Shown here: positions 1 to 9,552 of the stretch, piece by piece | Position numbering within the stretch: position 1 is the first letter of the stretch | How the letters are laid out: each line of letters begins with the position of its first letter | NCBI RefSeq assembly: GCF_029892065.1 | Contig: NZ_CP120374.1 | Location: forward strand, 930,001-994,000 | Reading direction: 5' to 3' | DNA: 64,000 bases | DNA from: Sinorhizobium garamanticum | GTDB lineage: Bacteria; Pseudomonadota; Alphaproteobacteria; Rhizobiales; Rhizobiaceae | Translations under genes and position numbers: made by a program | Notes under the pieces: generated by a model | Databases searched by the model: none | What the model was told of the DNA's origin: nothing | What the model saw: only the letters and a program-made list of their open reading frames with translations

Positions 1-297
1 ACAGTTCTGTAGGTCGGCGAAGTTTTCGAGCGGCCCGAAACCGAGCGGTTGCCGCAAACCCTGAATTCGAACGAAACTGCCGGCACCTTGCCGCGAATAG
101 ACAAGGCCTTGATCGCGAAGCCTTTTCAAGGCGTCACGAACAACCGGACGGGAGACCTGGAACTCCGCCGCCAACTCGTGCTCGGTCGGCAGACGCTCGT
201 CGCTCTGATAGGCCCCTGATTTGATTGCGTGCTGCAGCCGTTCGAAGACGACCTCGCTCAGGCTCTTACGGTGTGAAAGCTGCTCTCCGGCGCGCAT
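1..297 (-). CDS. GntR-family transcriptional regulator (partial, C-terminus off window)
   Basis: The N-terminal 99 residues of a GntR-type repressor are present; the left edge of the window cuts the rest. Residues about 10 to 75 form the winged helix-turn-helix. SLSEVVFERLQHAIKSG leads into the recognition stretch EFQVSRPVVRDALKRLRDQG, and GSFVRI forms the wing. The effector-binding domain is missing, so the FadR or HutC subfamily cannot be settled; the VVRDALKRL spacing looks FadR-like. The ATG overlaps the stop of the upstream sugar-acid kinase gene in an ATGA arrangement, so the two are translationally coupled. This suggests the regulator controls that kinase pathway. The assignment to GntR is firm; the ligand is unknown. 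Confidence 0.9.
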   Translation of the reverse strand, partial: MRAGEQLSHRKSLSEVVFERLQHAIKSGAYQSDERLPTEHELAAEFQVSRPVVRDALKRLRDQGLVYSRQGAGSFVRIQGLRQPLGFGPLENFADLQNC

Positions 298-1349
298 CAG
301 GCCAACACCTCTTTCCTCGTCATGGCGCGGACGACCCTGCAAAGTGTGTCGGAATCCCCAAAGCCGCCCGATTTGGTAATGTAGAATTGGCCGCCATACT
401 CGGCAACCGGCAGGCCCGGCAGCACCTCTCCGACCAGGCGGAGAATACGAATGTTCTGGCGGTCGAAGTAAGCTTCCGCCGTTGCGCCACCGGAGAGCAG
501 CATAGTCCGGCATTCGCCGGCAAACGCGATTGCGGATTCTGCAAGCGCCGCGGCCACGTCCGACGCGCTGGCTGGCGATACGCCATCCACCGCCTGCATT
601 AAGGTCACGTCGTCAGCGCGTTCGGATCCGAAACGAGCCTGCTGCACTTGTCCTGCAGGTGCTGCGAGATAGAGGAGATCCGGAACGGCTCGTCGCAGTT
701 CCTCGACCTGCGATACCGTTATTGGATCCCGGGAACCGATTGCCATCAGCAACCGCCCTTCCCGCGCAGCAAAAGGCTCGACACGCGGCCTGCCCGCCCT
801 GCTTACCAACGCGTTGGCGAGCGACAGGGCTCCGACAAGAAGGTCGCCAGGCGCAATGGCATCGACTGCGGCCCGCATCTCCTCGACAGTCTCCGTGTCC
901 GGAATGACAGCGCGATCGGCGATGGCACCCAGACGCGCGGCAATGGAGATCGGTCGATCGACCCCGAAGCCACGGATCTGGCCATTACGGACGACCCGAC
1001 CGAATTCCGGGATCGCGGGCAAGACGACGGCCCGTGCAAAATCTAGGACGGAAAGCTCCGCCTCAACGTTCCCTTTCAAGCGCGAGTCGACCTTCTTGAA
1101 AAGCCGCATGCCTGGCGTCATCGCCTGTTGCGCAAGGAGGACGCGTCGCGCCGCCTCGGCCGGCGCGATTTCGCGGCTGCGCGTCGTCACCGCGACCACG
1201 TCAGAGCCGCCCTCGATCGCTTCGCCGAGCGCGCTCTGGTCAGCGACGACGTCGACCGAAAAGCGATGGACAGCGAAAGGCGCCGCCGTATCGAGCGCGC
1301 CGGTGAGATCATCGGCGACGATCAGGAGCCTGTTCTGCACAACATCCAT
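297..1349 (-). CDS. Four-carbon acid sugar kinase family protein (DUF1537, DtnK/OtnK-like)
   Basis: The product is about 350 aa. The N-terminus LLIVADDLTGALDTAAPFA is the hallmark of the DUF1537 kinases, which phosphorylate four-carbon sugar acids such as D-threonate, D-erythronate or related acids with ATP. The C-terminal domain carries LLSGGATAEAYF and the glycine-rich TKSGGFGDSDTL stretch used for nucleotide binding, so both domains are complete. I place the start at the ATG at 1349 (MDVVQNRLL) rather than an upstream TTG at 1376, because homology begins there. It is coupled to the downstream GntR gene by a 3-base overlap. The usual partner genes (PdxA2-like dehydrogenase, aldolase) are not in the window, so the exact substrate cannot be named. 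Confidence 0.88.
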   Translation of the reverse strand: MDVVQNRLLIVADDLTGALDTAAPFAVHRFSVDVVADQSALGEAIEGGSDVVAVTTRSREIAPAEAARRVLLAQQAMTPGMRLFKKVDSRLKGNVEAELSVLDFARAVVLPAIPEFGRVVRNGQIRGFGVDRPISIAARLGAIADRAVIPDTETVEEMRAAVDAIAPGDLLVGALSLANALVSRAGRPRVEPFAAREGRLLMAIGSRDPITVSQVEELRRAVPDLLYLAAPAGQVQQARFGSERADDVTLMQAVDGVSPASASDVAAALAESAIAFAGECRTMLLSGGATAEAYFDRQNIRILRLVGEVLPGLPVAEYGGQFYITKSGGFGDSDTLCRVVRAMTRKEVLA

Positions 1350-1576
1350 GCGGCATCCAGTTTTACAAATTCTCAAGAGAGGAACGCGGAATCGCGTCCA
1401 TTTTTTCTTTTCAAATCATGGCAGAACCTGCAACGAAGGCAACATATTTTTACAACTATCGGACAAGTCGAAACTTCCCCGGCCACCACACCTCAGGAAC
1501 GTAGGGTTGATACGAGAGGGGCGCGAAGCGATATCACCCATGACCAGCTTGGCACCACGTCGTTGAGCAAAGGAAA

Positions 1577-1605
1577 AGCCGGACCTGCACGAAGCAGATC
1601 CGGCT
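1577..1605 (-). terminator. Intrinsic terminator downstream of the purine permease gene
   Basis: The arms AGCCGGA and TCCGGCT pair (7 bp) with an inner CTGC/GCAG stem and an ACGAA-type loop. Read on the minus strand, the hairpin is followed by TTTTCC. It lies about 60 bases past the permease stop codon and separates it from the kinase gene. Confidence 0.6.
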
Positions 1606-1632
1606 GATGGCAGTGTTCGCAAATCGGAAACG

Positions 1633-1660
1633 GACGTCGGGGCGGAAACTCCCCGACGTC
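1633..1660 (-). terminator. Perfect 10-bp hairpin immediately after the permease stop
   Basis: GACGTCGGGG at 1633-1642 pairs exactly with CCCCGACGTC at 1651-1660 around an 8-base loop. It sits 6 bases beyond the permease stop codon. It has no T-run of its own but stands just before the 1577-1605 hairpin, so the pair probably ends transcription or protects the 3' end of the mRNA. Confidence 0.55.
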
Positions 1661-1666
1661 AACCGA

Positions 1667-2959
1667 TCAGCTGCCGAAGAACGCGAAGCGAACGACGAAC
1701 AGCGCCGCCACGATCTGTGTCGCCGGGTGGATGACGCTCCACTTGCCGGTGAACACCTTGAGCACGACGTAACTCACGAAACCGAAGGCAAGGCCGTTGG
1801 CGATCGAATACGTGAAGGGCATGGCGATCGCGGTGAGCGCCGCCGGTGCCGCTTCGGTCAGGTCGTCCCACTCGATTTCGGTGAGCTCGCGCATCATCAG
1901 GCCAGCCACATAGAGCAGCGCCGGCGCTGTTGCATAGGATGGAACCGCGGCGGCGAGTGGCGAGATGAACAGGGCCGCCAGGAAAAGCACCGCAATGGTC
2001 AGCGCTGTGAGGCCGGTGCGACCGCCGGCCTGGACCCCGGAAGCGCTCTCCACATAAGCCGTGGTGCTGCTCGTGCCCATCACCGAGCCGGCGATGATCG
2101 CCGAACTGTCGGCAAGCAGAGCGCGGCCAAGGCGGCTGGGCTTGCCTTCCTCTACCAGTTTCGCGCGCTTGGCGACACCGATCAGCGTGCCGGTCGCGTC
2201 GAACACTTCGACGAGCACGAAGACGAGGATGACATGGAGCAGGCCGCCATGCAGCGCGCCCATGATGTCGAGTTGCAGGAAGGTGGGGGCGATGCTCGGC
2301 GGCGCCGAAACGATACCCTTGAACTCGCTGACGCCAAGCAGCATCGACAGGATCGTGACGACCAGGATGCCGATCAGGATCGCGCCGCGGATCCTAAGTG
2401 AATCAAGTACGGCGATGACGAAGAAGCCGAGGATCGCGAGCAATGGCCCGGTCTGCTTGAGGTCGCCGAGACCGACGAGCGTCGCCGGATTGTCGACCAC
2501 GATGCCGGCATTCTTCAGCGCGATGATGCCGAGGAACAGGCCGATACCTGTCGCAATGGCGCTGCGCAGCGAATGAGGGATGCCGGCGATCAGCCAGCTT
2601 CGCACGCCCGTAACCGTCAGCAGCAGGAAGATGAGACCGGAGATGAACACGGCCCCGAGCGCCTGCTGCCAGGTGAAGCCGAGGGCGGCGACGACCGTGA
2701 AGGCGAAGAAGGCGTTGAGCCCCATGCCCGGCGCCATGCCGATCGGCCAATTGGCGACGAGGGCCATGACGGCCGAGCCGAGTGCGGCGGCAAGACAGGT
2801 CGCGACGAAGATCGCATCGCGATCCATTCCGGTCGTCGACAGAATGTCGGGGTTCACAAAGATGATGTACGACATCGTCAGGAATGTCGTGAGGCCGGCA
2901 ACCACCTCCGTGCGGGCAGTCGTCCCATGCTCTTTCAGCTTGAAAAGTCGTTCAAACAT
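1667..2959 (-). CDS. NCS2-family purine permease (AzgA-like guanine/hypoxanthine/adenine transporter)
   Basis: A 430-aa inner-membrane transporter of the AzgA branch of NCS2. The start MFERLFKLKEHGTTARTEV, the signature TFLTMSYIIFVNP and the substrate-site stretch IGMAPGMGLNAFFAF are typical of AzgA/PbuG proteins, which import purine bases by proton symport. About a dozen hydrophobic segments can be seen. The C-terminal half holds the conserved EVFDATGTLIGVAKRA and TAYVESASGVQAGGRTG motifs. I start it at the ATG at 2959 because GGGAGGAA stands just upstream; an in-frame start nine codons earlier has no such site. The length is normal for the family. Guanine/hypoxanthine or adenine preference cannot be told from sequence alone. 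Confidence 0.93.
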   Translation of the reverse strand: MFERLFKLKEHGTTARTEVVAGLTTFLTMSYIIFVNPDILSTTGMDRDAIFVATCLAAALGSAVMALVANWPIGMAPGMGLNAFFAFTVVAALGFTWQQALGAVFISGLIFLLLTVTGVRSWLIAGIPHSLRSAIATGIGLFLGIIALKNAGIVVDNPATLVGLGDLKQTGPLLAILGFFVIAVLDSLRIRGAILIGILVVTILSMLLGVSEFKGIVSAPPSIAPTFLQLDIMGALHGGLLHVILVFVLVEVFDATGTLIGVAKRAKLVEEGKPSRLGRALLADSSAIIAGSVMGTSSTTAYVESASGVQAGGRTGLTALTIAVLFLAALFISPLAAAVPSYATAPALLYVAGLMMRELTEIEWDDLTEAAPAALTAIAMPFTYSIANGLAFGFVSYVVLKVFTGKWSVIHPATQIVAALFVVRFAFFGS

Positions 2960-3460
2960 TTTTCCTCCCTTGGCAGACGCCGTCACGACGCAGCCGAACG
3001 ACAGAGACCGGGCAGATGCTCCTCCAACGTCCCGACCACTTTGATTTTTGACCAGTCCCGGAATTCAAGACGTCGGGCGATCATCTCGGCCCTTCGGCCC
3101 GCACCGGATGAACGTAGCGCTTGCCTCATTCGGAGCGACATGATTGTGCGTCTTCGCGCGAATGATCGCTAGCCACCCATTCCGACGCTACAGGAGAAAG
3201 ACTTTCAAATTTTTCCAGCGCAGTGGGACCGGCGCTCGACGCTCCCGTGATGGAAGGTTACGCGCTGAAGCCGCCTCGAGCTGGCCCGCTCGCGGACGCC
3301 AGACAGAAGCTGATCCTCGAGTCCGGATGGACGCGGAAACTCAACCCGGGACCGAAAGCGATGCTGTAAGTCGGTAAGGGCTGGCTCTGAATTCGCGGGC
3401 CGTGGTTGGCGGCGCCGTCGGGTCGGCCGCATCACTGCCAGTCAGCGGACTGGTCAGAGA
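2960..3460. other. Intergenic region, no gene supported
   Basis: About 500 bases between the permease start and the end of the LuxR-type gene. Open frames on both strands here have no recognisable protein character. The permease promoter should lie in the left part; I do not see a clear -35/-10 pair or riboswitch-like fold, although purine permease leaders are a common place for one. Confidence 0.5.
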
Positions 3461-4207
3461 TCAGTGGCGCTCTTTCAAACTCCGGAACCGCGCAGCCGCT
3501 TCCGTTCTGTTGTGAGCGCCCAGTTTTGTTATGATGTTGTGCAGGTGAATCTTCACCGTGTGTTCGGACAGGCGAAACTCCGCGGCAATCAGTTTGTTTT
3601 GCAGACCGCGGGAGACCATTTCAAGTATCTGCATTTCGCGAGCGGTCAACTCCGCGAAACGCGCCTCATCGCTTCGGGGCCGGGGCAAGAGGCCGCCATT
3701 GCCTGATGGTCGGGCCGGGCTATGACCGTTCGTCCTTGCACGCAGGATCAATCCCGGCGGAAGATACTCGCCGCCAGAGAGCATCAGTCTGATCACCGAC
3801 AGCCATACATCGAGTCTGAGGTTCATCGGAAGGACACTGCGAACCAGCGGCGATTCTGGGACTCTGATGAAGGACGCGTCCAAGTGCTGATCATAGGGTT
3901 CGATGACGGCCGTAAGAGCCTGCGGATGAAAATGCAGGAGTTCGTCCGACTTCTCCTCGGCTTCCGTTATCAGTGCGACATCGACAAGGATGAGCGAGAC
4001 CGGATGGGAAAAAACACTGCAGGCCGAGCTGACTTGCTCAACCTGTTCGATAACGACCCATGGGAACTCTCTTTCGAGAGCATGGATCAATCTCTCCGAA
4101 ATTGTCCCGGAACTGGCTATGATCAGAACGACGCGTTGCGGCTCTCGCCGGCCGTCGGCGCCCGCGACGTTCCCAATGCCGACATCGTCGTGGTTAGTAC
4201 CGCTCAT
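3461..4207 (-). CDS. LuxR-type transcriptional regulator with atypical receiver domain (EPS locus)
   Basis: A 248-aa DNA-binding protein. Residues about 185 to 245 form a LuxR/NarL helix-turn-helix: ELTAREMQILEMVSRG, then the recognition helix LSEHTVKIHLHNIITKLGA and the tail NRTEAAARF. Residues about 24 to 140 look like a degenerate response-regulator receiver. LILVDVALI keeps one Asp at the phospho-acceptor position, but the N-terminal acidic pair is missing (VVLIIASSGTISERL). Signalling may therefore not use normal phosphotransfer. GGAGGAGA lies 9 bases before the ATG at 4207. It is divergent from the ExoF-like export gene at 4711 and is the first gene of the polysaccharide locus, so I infer that it controls it. 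A second, similar regulator lies at 20301. Confidence 0.85.
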   Translation of the reverse strand: MSGTNHDDVGIGNVAGADGRREPQRVVLIIASSGTISERLIHALEREFPWVVIEQVEQVSSACSVFSHPVSLILVDVALITEAEEKSDELLHFHPQALTAVIEPYDQHLDASFIRVPESPLVRSVLPMNLRLDVWLSVIRLMLSGGEYLPPGLILRARTNGHSPARPSGNGGLLPRPRSDEARFAELTAREMQILEMVSRGLQNKLIAAEFRLSEHTVKIHLHNIITKLGAHNRTEAAARFRSLKERH

Positions 4208-4710
4208 TAAAGCATGTCTCCTCCGCGGAATTGCCTTGATCGGCAGGGTTCCTTGTCGACCTTAGCCCACGCCGCGCGCGGCCGCGACGGCGCAAAAGGG
4301 TTGAGCCATGCCCAGAAGGACGTCCCGCAACAAAATGTCTTTCCGCCTGCCCCTATCCGAACGAACTAGTTCGATGTGACGATCACCTTCCAACTATTGA
4401 TACGATCAACAATACTCTTCTGCCCTTACATTGCCCGTCTCATCCAAATGTCGGACAAGCGTGTTGGACAGCAACGACGCTCGAATTCGGATGAATCATC
4501 CCCTCCCCTCTTTCACCAATATTGATGAAGCCGAGCCGCGGCGCTTCCTCTTTTAAATATTTGGAAAATTTGCACACTCGCTATTGCAGCGTCGAATTCT
4601 GCGGACATGCGCTTTACGCGATTGAGGCGAAGATAAGCTTGTCCATCGGGACTTGTTCTTCTCCGTTTGACGGTGCGGAGAAGACACGACTTTGCAGGTT
4701 GGAGAAATAC
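4208..4710. promoter_or_regulatory. Divergent intergenic region between luxR-type gene and exoF-like gene
   Basis: About 500 bases must carry promoters for both flanking genes. TTGATACGATCAA at 4397-4409 is a perfect 13-bp inverted repeat (5-3-5) and a possible operator. The ribosome-binding site GGAG precedes the ATG at 4711. I do not see a convincing sigma-70 promoter. Confidence 0.4.
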
Positions 4711-6021
4711 ATGAATGTATCCCGCCGCACTAGCCGCAATTTCCTTCGAAGCGCCCGCTTCGCGGCTGCGCTCGCCATCGTCGGCGCGGTATCGGCGCCA
4801 GCCCGGGCCGATGCGCCGGAACTTGCGCCTCAAACGAAAATTCGCCTGTCGATCATGCAGTGGATGCCCACCAAAGGCGAATATGTACCATGGGCGCTCG
4901 GCGGCGAATTCGTTGTTTCCGCAACGGGTTCCATCTCCGTGCCCGTGATCGGAACCGTTGTCGTCGGCAATCTCGACAAGGCGCAGCTTTCGGCCGAGAT
5001 CGCCGAGCGTCTCAAAGCCAAGATCGGGCTGGTGGAAGCGCCGGAGACAACCGTCGAGATCGTCGCATACCCGCCCGTCTATGTCGTGGGCGATGTGACG
5101 ACACCGGGGGAATACGGGTTCCGCCCCGGGCTGACCGCTCTGCAGGCTCTGGCTATGGGCGGCGGCCCGTTTCGCGAGACGACTCCCGAGCAGTCGCAGG
5201 ACAAGATATCGCTCGTCGGTGAACTGCAGGGAATCGACAACGCGCTGCTGCGAAGCACCGCGCGGATAGCGCGGCTGCAAGCAGAAATGTCGGGCGCAAA
5301 GGAAATACCCTTTGCCCAACCGCTGGCCGCTGATGGCGCGCTCGTCGCGGCAATCCAGGACCGGGAGCGGATCATCTTTTCGACACGTGCGAACCTGCTT
5401 GCCCGGCAATCGAAGTCGCTCTCCGAACTGCGCGATCTCCTCAACGAGGAAATCCGGGTCCTCGAAGAAAAGGTGAAGGGTGCCGACGCCAGCATAGAAG
5501 CGGCCGAGCGGGAACTCAAAGGTGTGAGGACCCTAGTCGAACGCGGTGTCGCGGTCGCATCGCGACAGTCCGAACTGGAGCGTGACCTTACGAACGATCG
5601 CGCCGGTCGCCTGGATTTCCTGACTGCCATCATGCGGGCGCGGCAAAGCATCAGCGAAACGACGCGTAATCTCGCGGGGCTCTACGACAATCGTCAGGCG
5701 GAGATCGCCAGCGAATTGCAATCGGAGCAAGCGGCGCTCGAACAGCTGAAGCTGAAACGCACCACCACGGAAAAGCAGTTGCTCGACAAGCTTTCCGCCG
5801 CCGAAGGTTCGGCGCAGCGCGGTGAAGAGGCGATCACTTTCGTGATTGTCCGGCGCGGCGGCGGCAAAATCGGCGAATTTCCGGCGTCCGAGACGACGGC
5901 GCTGATGCCGGGGGATGTCGTCAAGGTCGTCACCAGCGCACGACGGGCCCCCACCATGTCCAAGCCACCTCCGGGGTCGTCCCTTTCGACCAACCCGCAA
6001 TTCGGTCAGGCCAGCCAATGA
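4711..6021 (+). CDS. Polysaccharide export protein, ExoF-like (Wza/OPX family with SLBB domain and coiled coil)
   Basis: A 436-aa secreted protein. Residues 1 to 34 are a signal peptide (arginine-rich start, AALAIVGAVSAPARA, cleavage near ARADA). Residues about 40 to 125 form the polysaccharide-export domain, with GEFVVSATGSISVPVIGTV. An SLBB-like domain follows, PPVYVVGDVTTPGEYGFRPG. Residues about 185 to 365 are strongly predicted coiled coil (RIARLQAEM, IRVLEEKVKGADASIEAAE), the layout of rhizobial ExoF rather than enterobacterial Wza. It should carry polymer across the periplasm and outer membrane with the Wzz/GumC protein encoded at 29169. The ATG at 4711 has GGAG upstream and begins the signal peptide, so the longer upstream frame is not used. 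Family firm; symbol withheld because several exoF paralogues exist. Confidence 0.9.
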   Translation: MNVSRRTSRNFLRSARFAAALAIVGAVSAPARADAPELAPQTKIRLSIMQWMPTKGEYVPWALGGEFVVSATGSISVPVIGTVVVGNLDKAQLSAEIAERLKAKIGLVEAPETTVEIVAYPPVYVVGDVTTPGEYGFRPGLTALQALAMGGGPFRETTPEQSQDKISLVGELQGIDNALLRSTARIARLQAEMSGAKEIPFAQPLAADGALVAAIQDRERIIFSTRANLLARQSKSLSELRDLLNEEIRVLEEKVKGADASIEAAERELKGVRTLVERGVAVASRQSELERDLTNDRAGRLDFLTAIMRARQSISETTRNLAGLYDNRQAEIASELQSEQAALEQLKLKRTTTEKQLLDKLSAAEGSAQRGEEAITFVIVRRGGGKIGEFPASETTALMPGDVVKVVTSARRAPTMSKPPPGSSLSTNPQFGQASQ

Positions 6022-6109
6022 CGAGCGTCGACAAGGCTTCCCTTGGTTCGCTTCGGTCACGGCCGGCCGCAGTTCCGCGTAATCGACGCAGATTGAAGGG
6101 AAAGGCAAA

Positions 6110-6988
6110 ATGAAGGGGATCATATTGGCGGGAGGAAGCGGCACCCGGCTCTACCCGCTCACCATTGCGGTCTCGAAGCAGATCCTGCCGATCTATGACA
6201 AACCGATGGTCTATTATCCGCTGAGCGTGCTGATGCTCACCGGAATCCGCGAGATTCTCATCATCTCGACGCCGCGCGACCTGCCCTGCTTTGAAGCGCT
6301 GCTTGGCGACGGTTCCACCTTCGGGGTCAGCCTCTCCTATGCCGAACAGCCGCATCCCAATGGGCTCGCCGAGGCCTTCATCATCGGCCGCGAATTTATC
6401 GGCAACGGCAATGTGGCGATGATCCTCGGCGACAATATCTTCTTCGGCAACGGCCTGCCGAATGTCTGCCGGGAGGCCGCATCCCGAGAGACGGGCGCCT
6501 CCGTGTTTGCCTATCGCGTCGACGATCCGGAACGCTACGGCGTCGTCACCTTCGACCGGAGGACCGGTAAGGCCAAGACGATCGAGGAGAAACCGGCGCG
6601 GCCGAGATCCAATTGGGCGGTGACCGGCCTCTATTTCTACGACAACGACGTTGTCGACATTGCCGCTTCGATCGAGCCGTCGGCGCGAGGCGAACTCGAG
6701 ATCACGACGGTCAACAACATCTATCTCGCACAGGACCAGTTGCATGTCTTTCAGCTCGGACGCGGCTATGCCTGGCTCGACACCGGAACCTATGACAGCC
6801 TGCATGACGCCTCGTCCTTCGTGCGAACGGTCGAACGCAGACAGGGCGTCCAGATAGCCTGTCCGGAGGAGATCGCGCTCGATATGGGCTGGCTTGGGCC
6901 CGAGGACGTCCTGAGGCGCGCCAGCATGCTCGGGAGGACCGCTTACGCCTCCTATCTCCGCCGCCTCGTGGAGGAACACGTCGCATGA
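6110..6988 (+). CDS. rmlA: Glucose-1-phosphate thymidylyltransferase
   Basis: A 292-aa cytoplasmic enzyme that joins glucose-1-phosphate and dTTP to make dTDP-glucose, the first step to dTDP-L-rhamnose. The N-terminal nucleotidyltransferase signature [18 protein letters not shown] is intact. So are [13 protein letters not shown], the GDNIFFG metal-site motif, EEKP and the VTGLYFYDN segment. The length matches RmlA/RfbA. An AGGGAAAGGC-type ribosome-binding site stands before the ATG. It is the first of four overlapping rml genes and ends four bases inside rmlC. The whole set is in the order A-C-B-D and is complete, so the cell can make dTDP-L-rhamnose from this locus alone. Confidence 0.97.
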   Translation: MKGIILAGGSGTRLYPLTIAVSKQILPIYDKPMVYYPLSVLMLTGIREILIISTPRDLPCFEALLGDGSTFGVSLSYAEQPHPNGLAEAFIIGREFIGNGNVAMILGDNIFFGNGLPNVCREAASRETGASVFAYRVDDPERYGVVTFDRRTGKAKTIEEKPARPRSNWAVTGLYFYDNDVVDIAASIEPSARGELEITTVNNIYLAQDQLHVFQLGRGYAWLDTGTYDSLHDASSFVRTVERRQGVQIACPEEIALDMGWLGPEDVLRRASMLGRTAYASYLRRLVEEHVA

Positions 6989-7566
6989 GCCTGGAGGTCA
7001 GATCGCTCGACCTTGACGGAGTCCTGGAGATCGTGCCGCGCAGGATAGGAGACGAACGCGGCTTCTTTTCCGAAACCTGGAACGCTCGGCAATTCGCCGA
7101 ACACGGCATCGCACTGAAGTTTGTCCAGGACAACCACTCCTATTCCGCCTCGCGAGGCGTGCTGCGGGGCCTTCACTACCAGCTGCCCCCCTACGCGCAG
7201 GACAAGCTGGTGAGGGTGGTGAAAGGTGCCGTTTTCGACGTCGCAGTCGACATTCGTCGGGGCTCGCCCACCTTCGTGAAATGGGTCGCCGTCGAGATTT
7301 CCGCCCGCCGATGGAATCAGCTCCTGGTTCCCAAGGGCTTCGCGCACGGCTTTCTGACACTCGAGCCGGATACGGAGGTGATCTACAAGGTCACAAATCC
7401 CTATTCGCCCGCCCATGATCGCGCGATCCGTTTCGACGACCCCGACATCGCCATTGCTTGGCCGCTGCCCGTCGCGGAACTTCAACTGTCAGACAAGGAT
7501 CGGACGGCTCCGCAGCTGCAACAGGCCGAGGTGTTCGACTTCGTTGAGGGGGGAGCGCGGTCATGA
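6985..7566 (+). CDS. rmlC: dTDP-4-dehydrorhamnose 3,5-epimerase
   Basis: A 193-aa cupin-fold epimerase that inverts C3 and C5 of dTDP-4-keto-6-deoxyglucose. The diagnostic motifs are present: [32 protein letters not shown] with the catalytic His, [18 protein letters not shown], and [13 protein letters not shown]. Length is normal. It overlaps rmlA by four bases (ATGA) and rmlB by four bases, so the genes are translationally coupled. Confidence 0.97.
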   Translation: MSLEVRSLDLDGVLEIVPRRIGDERGFFSETWNARQFAEHGIALKFVQDNHSYSASRGVLRGLHYQLPPYAQDKLVRVVKGAVFDVAVDIRRGSPTFVKWVAVEISARRWNQLLVPKGFAHGFLTLEPDTEVIYKVTNPYSPAHDRAIRFDDPDIAIAWPLPVAELQLSDKDRTAPQLQQAEVFDFVEGGARS

Positions 7567-8630
7567 ACATCCTCGTCACCGGCGGTGCCGGGTTCATCGG
7601 TTCCGCGCTTTGCCGGCATCTTGTGGCAGACCCAAACAACCGCGTGATCAATCTCGACAAGCTCACCTATGCCGGCAATCCGGCCTCGCTCCGGCAAATC
7701 GAGAACGTCCCCAACTACCGCTTCATCCAGGGCGACATCTGCAATGAGGAGACCGTGGCAGGTGTCCTGCGTGCCGAAAAGATCGGCCGCATCATGCATC
7801 TTGCCGCAGAGACACATGTCGACCGGTCGATCGACGGACCTGGCTCATTCATCGAGACCAACATCCTCGGCACCTTCAGGCTGCTGCAGGCCGCGCTGAA
7901 ATTCTGGCGCAGCCTTCCGGAAACGGCGGCCGAACGGTTCCGGTTTCACCATGTGTCCACTGACGAGGTGTTCGGCGATCTTCCCTTTGATGACAGCGCA
8001 TTTGACGAAGATACGCCTTATGCTCCATCCTCGCCCTATTCCGCCTCGAAGGCAGCATCCGATCACCTTGTCCGCGCCTGGCACCACACCTTTGGCCTGC
8101 CTGTCGTGATCACCAACTGCTCGAACAACTATGGTCCGTTTCACTTCCCGGAGAAGCTGGTGCCCCTCATCATCCTCAACGCATTGGAAGAAAAGTCCCT
8201 CCCGGTCTACGGCACCGGCGCCAATGTCCGCGACTGGTTGTATGTCGACGACCACGCACGAGCGCTGGAGCTCGTTGCTGCCAAAGGTGCGACCGGCGAA
8301 AGCTACAATATCGGCGGAGGCTCCGAACGCACCAATCTCGCCGTCGTAGAGACGGTATGCGATGTCCTCGACCGCAAGAGACCACGCCGAAACCTGAAGA
8401 GCTATCGCGACCTCATCGCATTCGTGGACGATCGGCCGGGTCACGACCGGCGTTACGCGATGGACACGACCAAGATCGAGCGTGAACTCGGCTGGCGACC
8501 CAGGGAAAGCTTCGAAACTGGACTGGCGCGGACGATCGACTGGTATCTGGATAACGGCTGGTGGTGGCAGCCGATCCGCGAGCGCCGCTATCGGGGCGAG
8601 CGCCTCGGCAAGTCGGTGGTGGCGCGATGA
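7563..8630 (+). CDS. rmlB: dTDP-glucose 4,6-dehydratase
   Basis: A 355-aa extended short-chain dehydrogenase that converts dTDP-glucose to dTDP-4-keto-6-deoxyglucose. The NAD-binding motif is [15 protein letters not shown]. The active site shows the RmlB-type [10 protein letters not shown] with catalytic Asp-Glu, and [15 protein letters not shown] with the Tyr-x3-Lys pair. [18 protein letters not shown] and YNIGGG are also family-typical. The stop overlaps the rmlD start (ATGA at 8627). Confidence 0.97.
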   Translation: MNILVTGGAGFIGSALCRHLVADPNNRVINLDKLTYAGNPASLRQIENVPNYRFIQGDICNEETVAGVLRAEKIGRIMHLAAETHVDRSIDGPGSFIETNILGTFRLLQAALKFWRSLPETAAERFRFHHVSTDEVFGDLPFDDSAFDEDTPYAPSSPYSASKAASDHLVRAWHHTFGLPVVITNCSNNYGPFHFPEKLVPLIILNALEEKSLPVYGTGANVRDWLYVDDHARALELVAAKGATGESYNIGGGSERTNLAVVETVCDVLDRKRPRRNLKSYRDLIAFVDDRPGHDRRYAMDTTKIERELGWRPRESFETGLARTIDWYLDNGWWWQPIRERRYRGERLGKSVVAR

Positions 8631-9547
8631 AAGTGCTTGTCACTGGTACGACCGGCCAGCTCGTAAGCAGCCTGATCGAGCGTGCGGCACCACTGCGCGA
8701 CGTCGAACTGGTCTCCATCGGCCGCCCCGAATTCGATCTCACGCAGCCGATCCCGATGCGAGAGGCGATTGTTGCAGCAAGACCTGACGTCGTCATCTCG
8801 GCGGCCGCCTACACGGCCGTCGATCGTGCAGAGGACGAGCCTGCGCTCGCTCATGCCGTCAACGTGGTGGGCGCCGCGTGCGTTGCCGAGGCAGCGGCAA
8901 AGCTCGGCGTACCGATCATCCACCTGTCGACCGACTACGTCTTTTCCGGCGATGACCGCCGTCCGCGCAGGGAAGACGACGAGACAAGACCTCGCACTTT
9001 CTACGGCGCCACCAAGCTCGAAGGCGAACGGGCGGTGGCAAGCATAACGCCTCGCCACATTATCCTGCGCACAAGCTGGGTCTACAGTCCTTTCGGCAAC
9101 AACTTCGTCAAAACGATGCTGAGGCTTGCCGAAAGCCGGGACACGCTGACGGTCGTCTCCGACCAATTCGGCAATCCGACATCAGCACTGGATTTGGCGA
9201 CGGCCATACTGGAGATTGCCACGCAGCCGCAGAGCGATCGCTTCGGCCTCTATCACCTTGCGGGAACAGGCGAGACCAACTGGGCGGGCTTCGCGAGGCA
9301 CATTCTCGCCGTCAGCCGCGCGAACGGCGGCCCGTCCGCGACGGTGCGGGACATTGCCAGCGCGGACTACCCGACAAGAGCCCGGCGCCCACAGGACTCG
9401 CGCCTTTGCACCGACAAGTTCGAGAAAACTTTCGGCCGGCGCTTGCCCGCCTGGCAAACGAGCGCGGAAACAGTCGTCCGGCGGCTCCTCTATGCTGGCC
9501 AATGGCCGAAAATCCCGGAGAGCCGACCGGCCGTGCGAAGCGAGTGA
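8627..9547 (+). CDS. rmlD: dTDP-4-dehydrorhamnose reductase
   Basis: A 306-aa SDR that makes dTDP-L-rhamnose with NAD(P)H. The N-terminal [11 protein letters not shown] is the cofactor loop. [26 protein letters not shown], and [13 protein letters not shown] with the Tyr-x3-Lys pair are intact, as is [19 protein letters not shown]. The ATG at 8627 overlaps the rmlB stop; a longer frame upstream lies entirely within rmlB and is rejected. The next gene, the flippase, begins at or within a few bases of this stop. Confidence 0.96.
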   Translation: MKVLVTGTTGQLVSSLIERAAPLRDVELVSIGRPEFDLTQPIPMREAIVAARPDVVISAAAYTAVDRAEDEPALAHAVNVVGAACVAEAAAKLGVPIIHLSTDYVFSGDDRRPRREDDETRPRTFYGATKLEGERAVASITPRHIILRTSWVYSPFGNNFVKTMLRLAESRDTLTVVSDQFGNPTSALDLATAILEIATQPQSDRFGLYHLAGTGETNWAGFARHILAVSRANGGPSATVRDIASADYPTRARRPQDSRLCTDKFEKTFGRRLPAWQTSAETVVRRLLYAGQWPKIPESRPAVRSE

Positions 9548-9552
9548 CGTCG

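Noticed and set aside
4207..4215. Two-codon mini-frame (ATG CTT TAA) between the ribosome-binding site and start of the first LuxR-type gene
   Set aside because: Its ATG is only 1 base from GGAGGAGA, too close for good initiation, while the real ATG has 9-base spacing.
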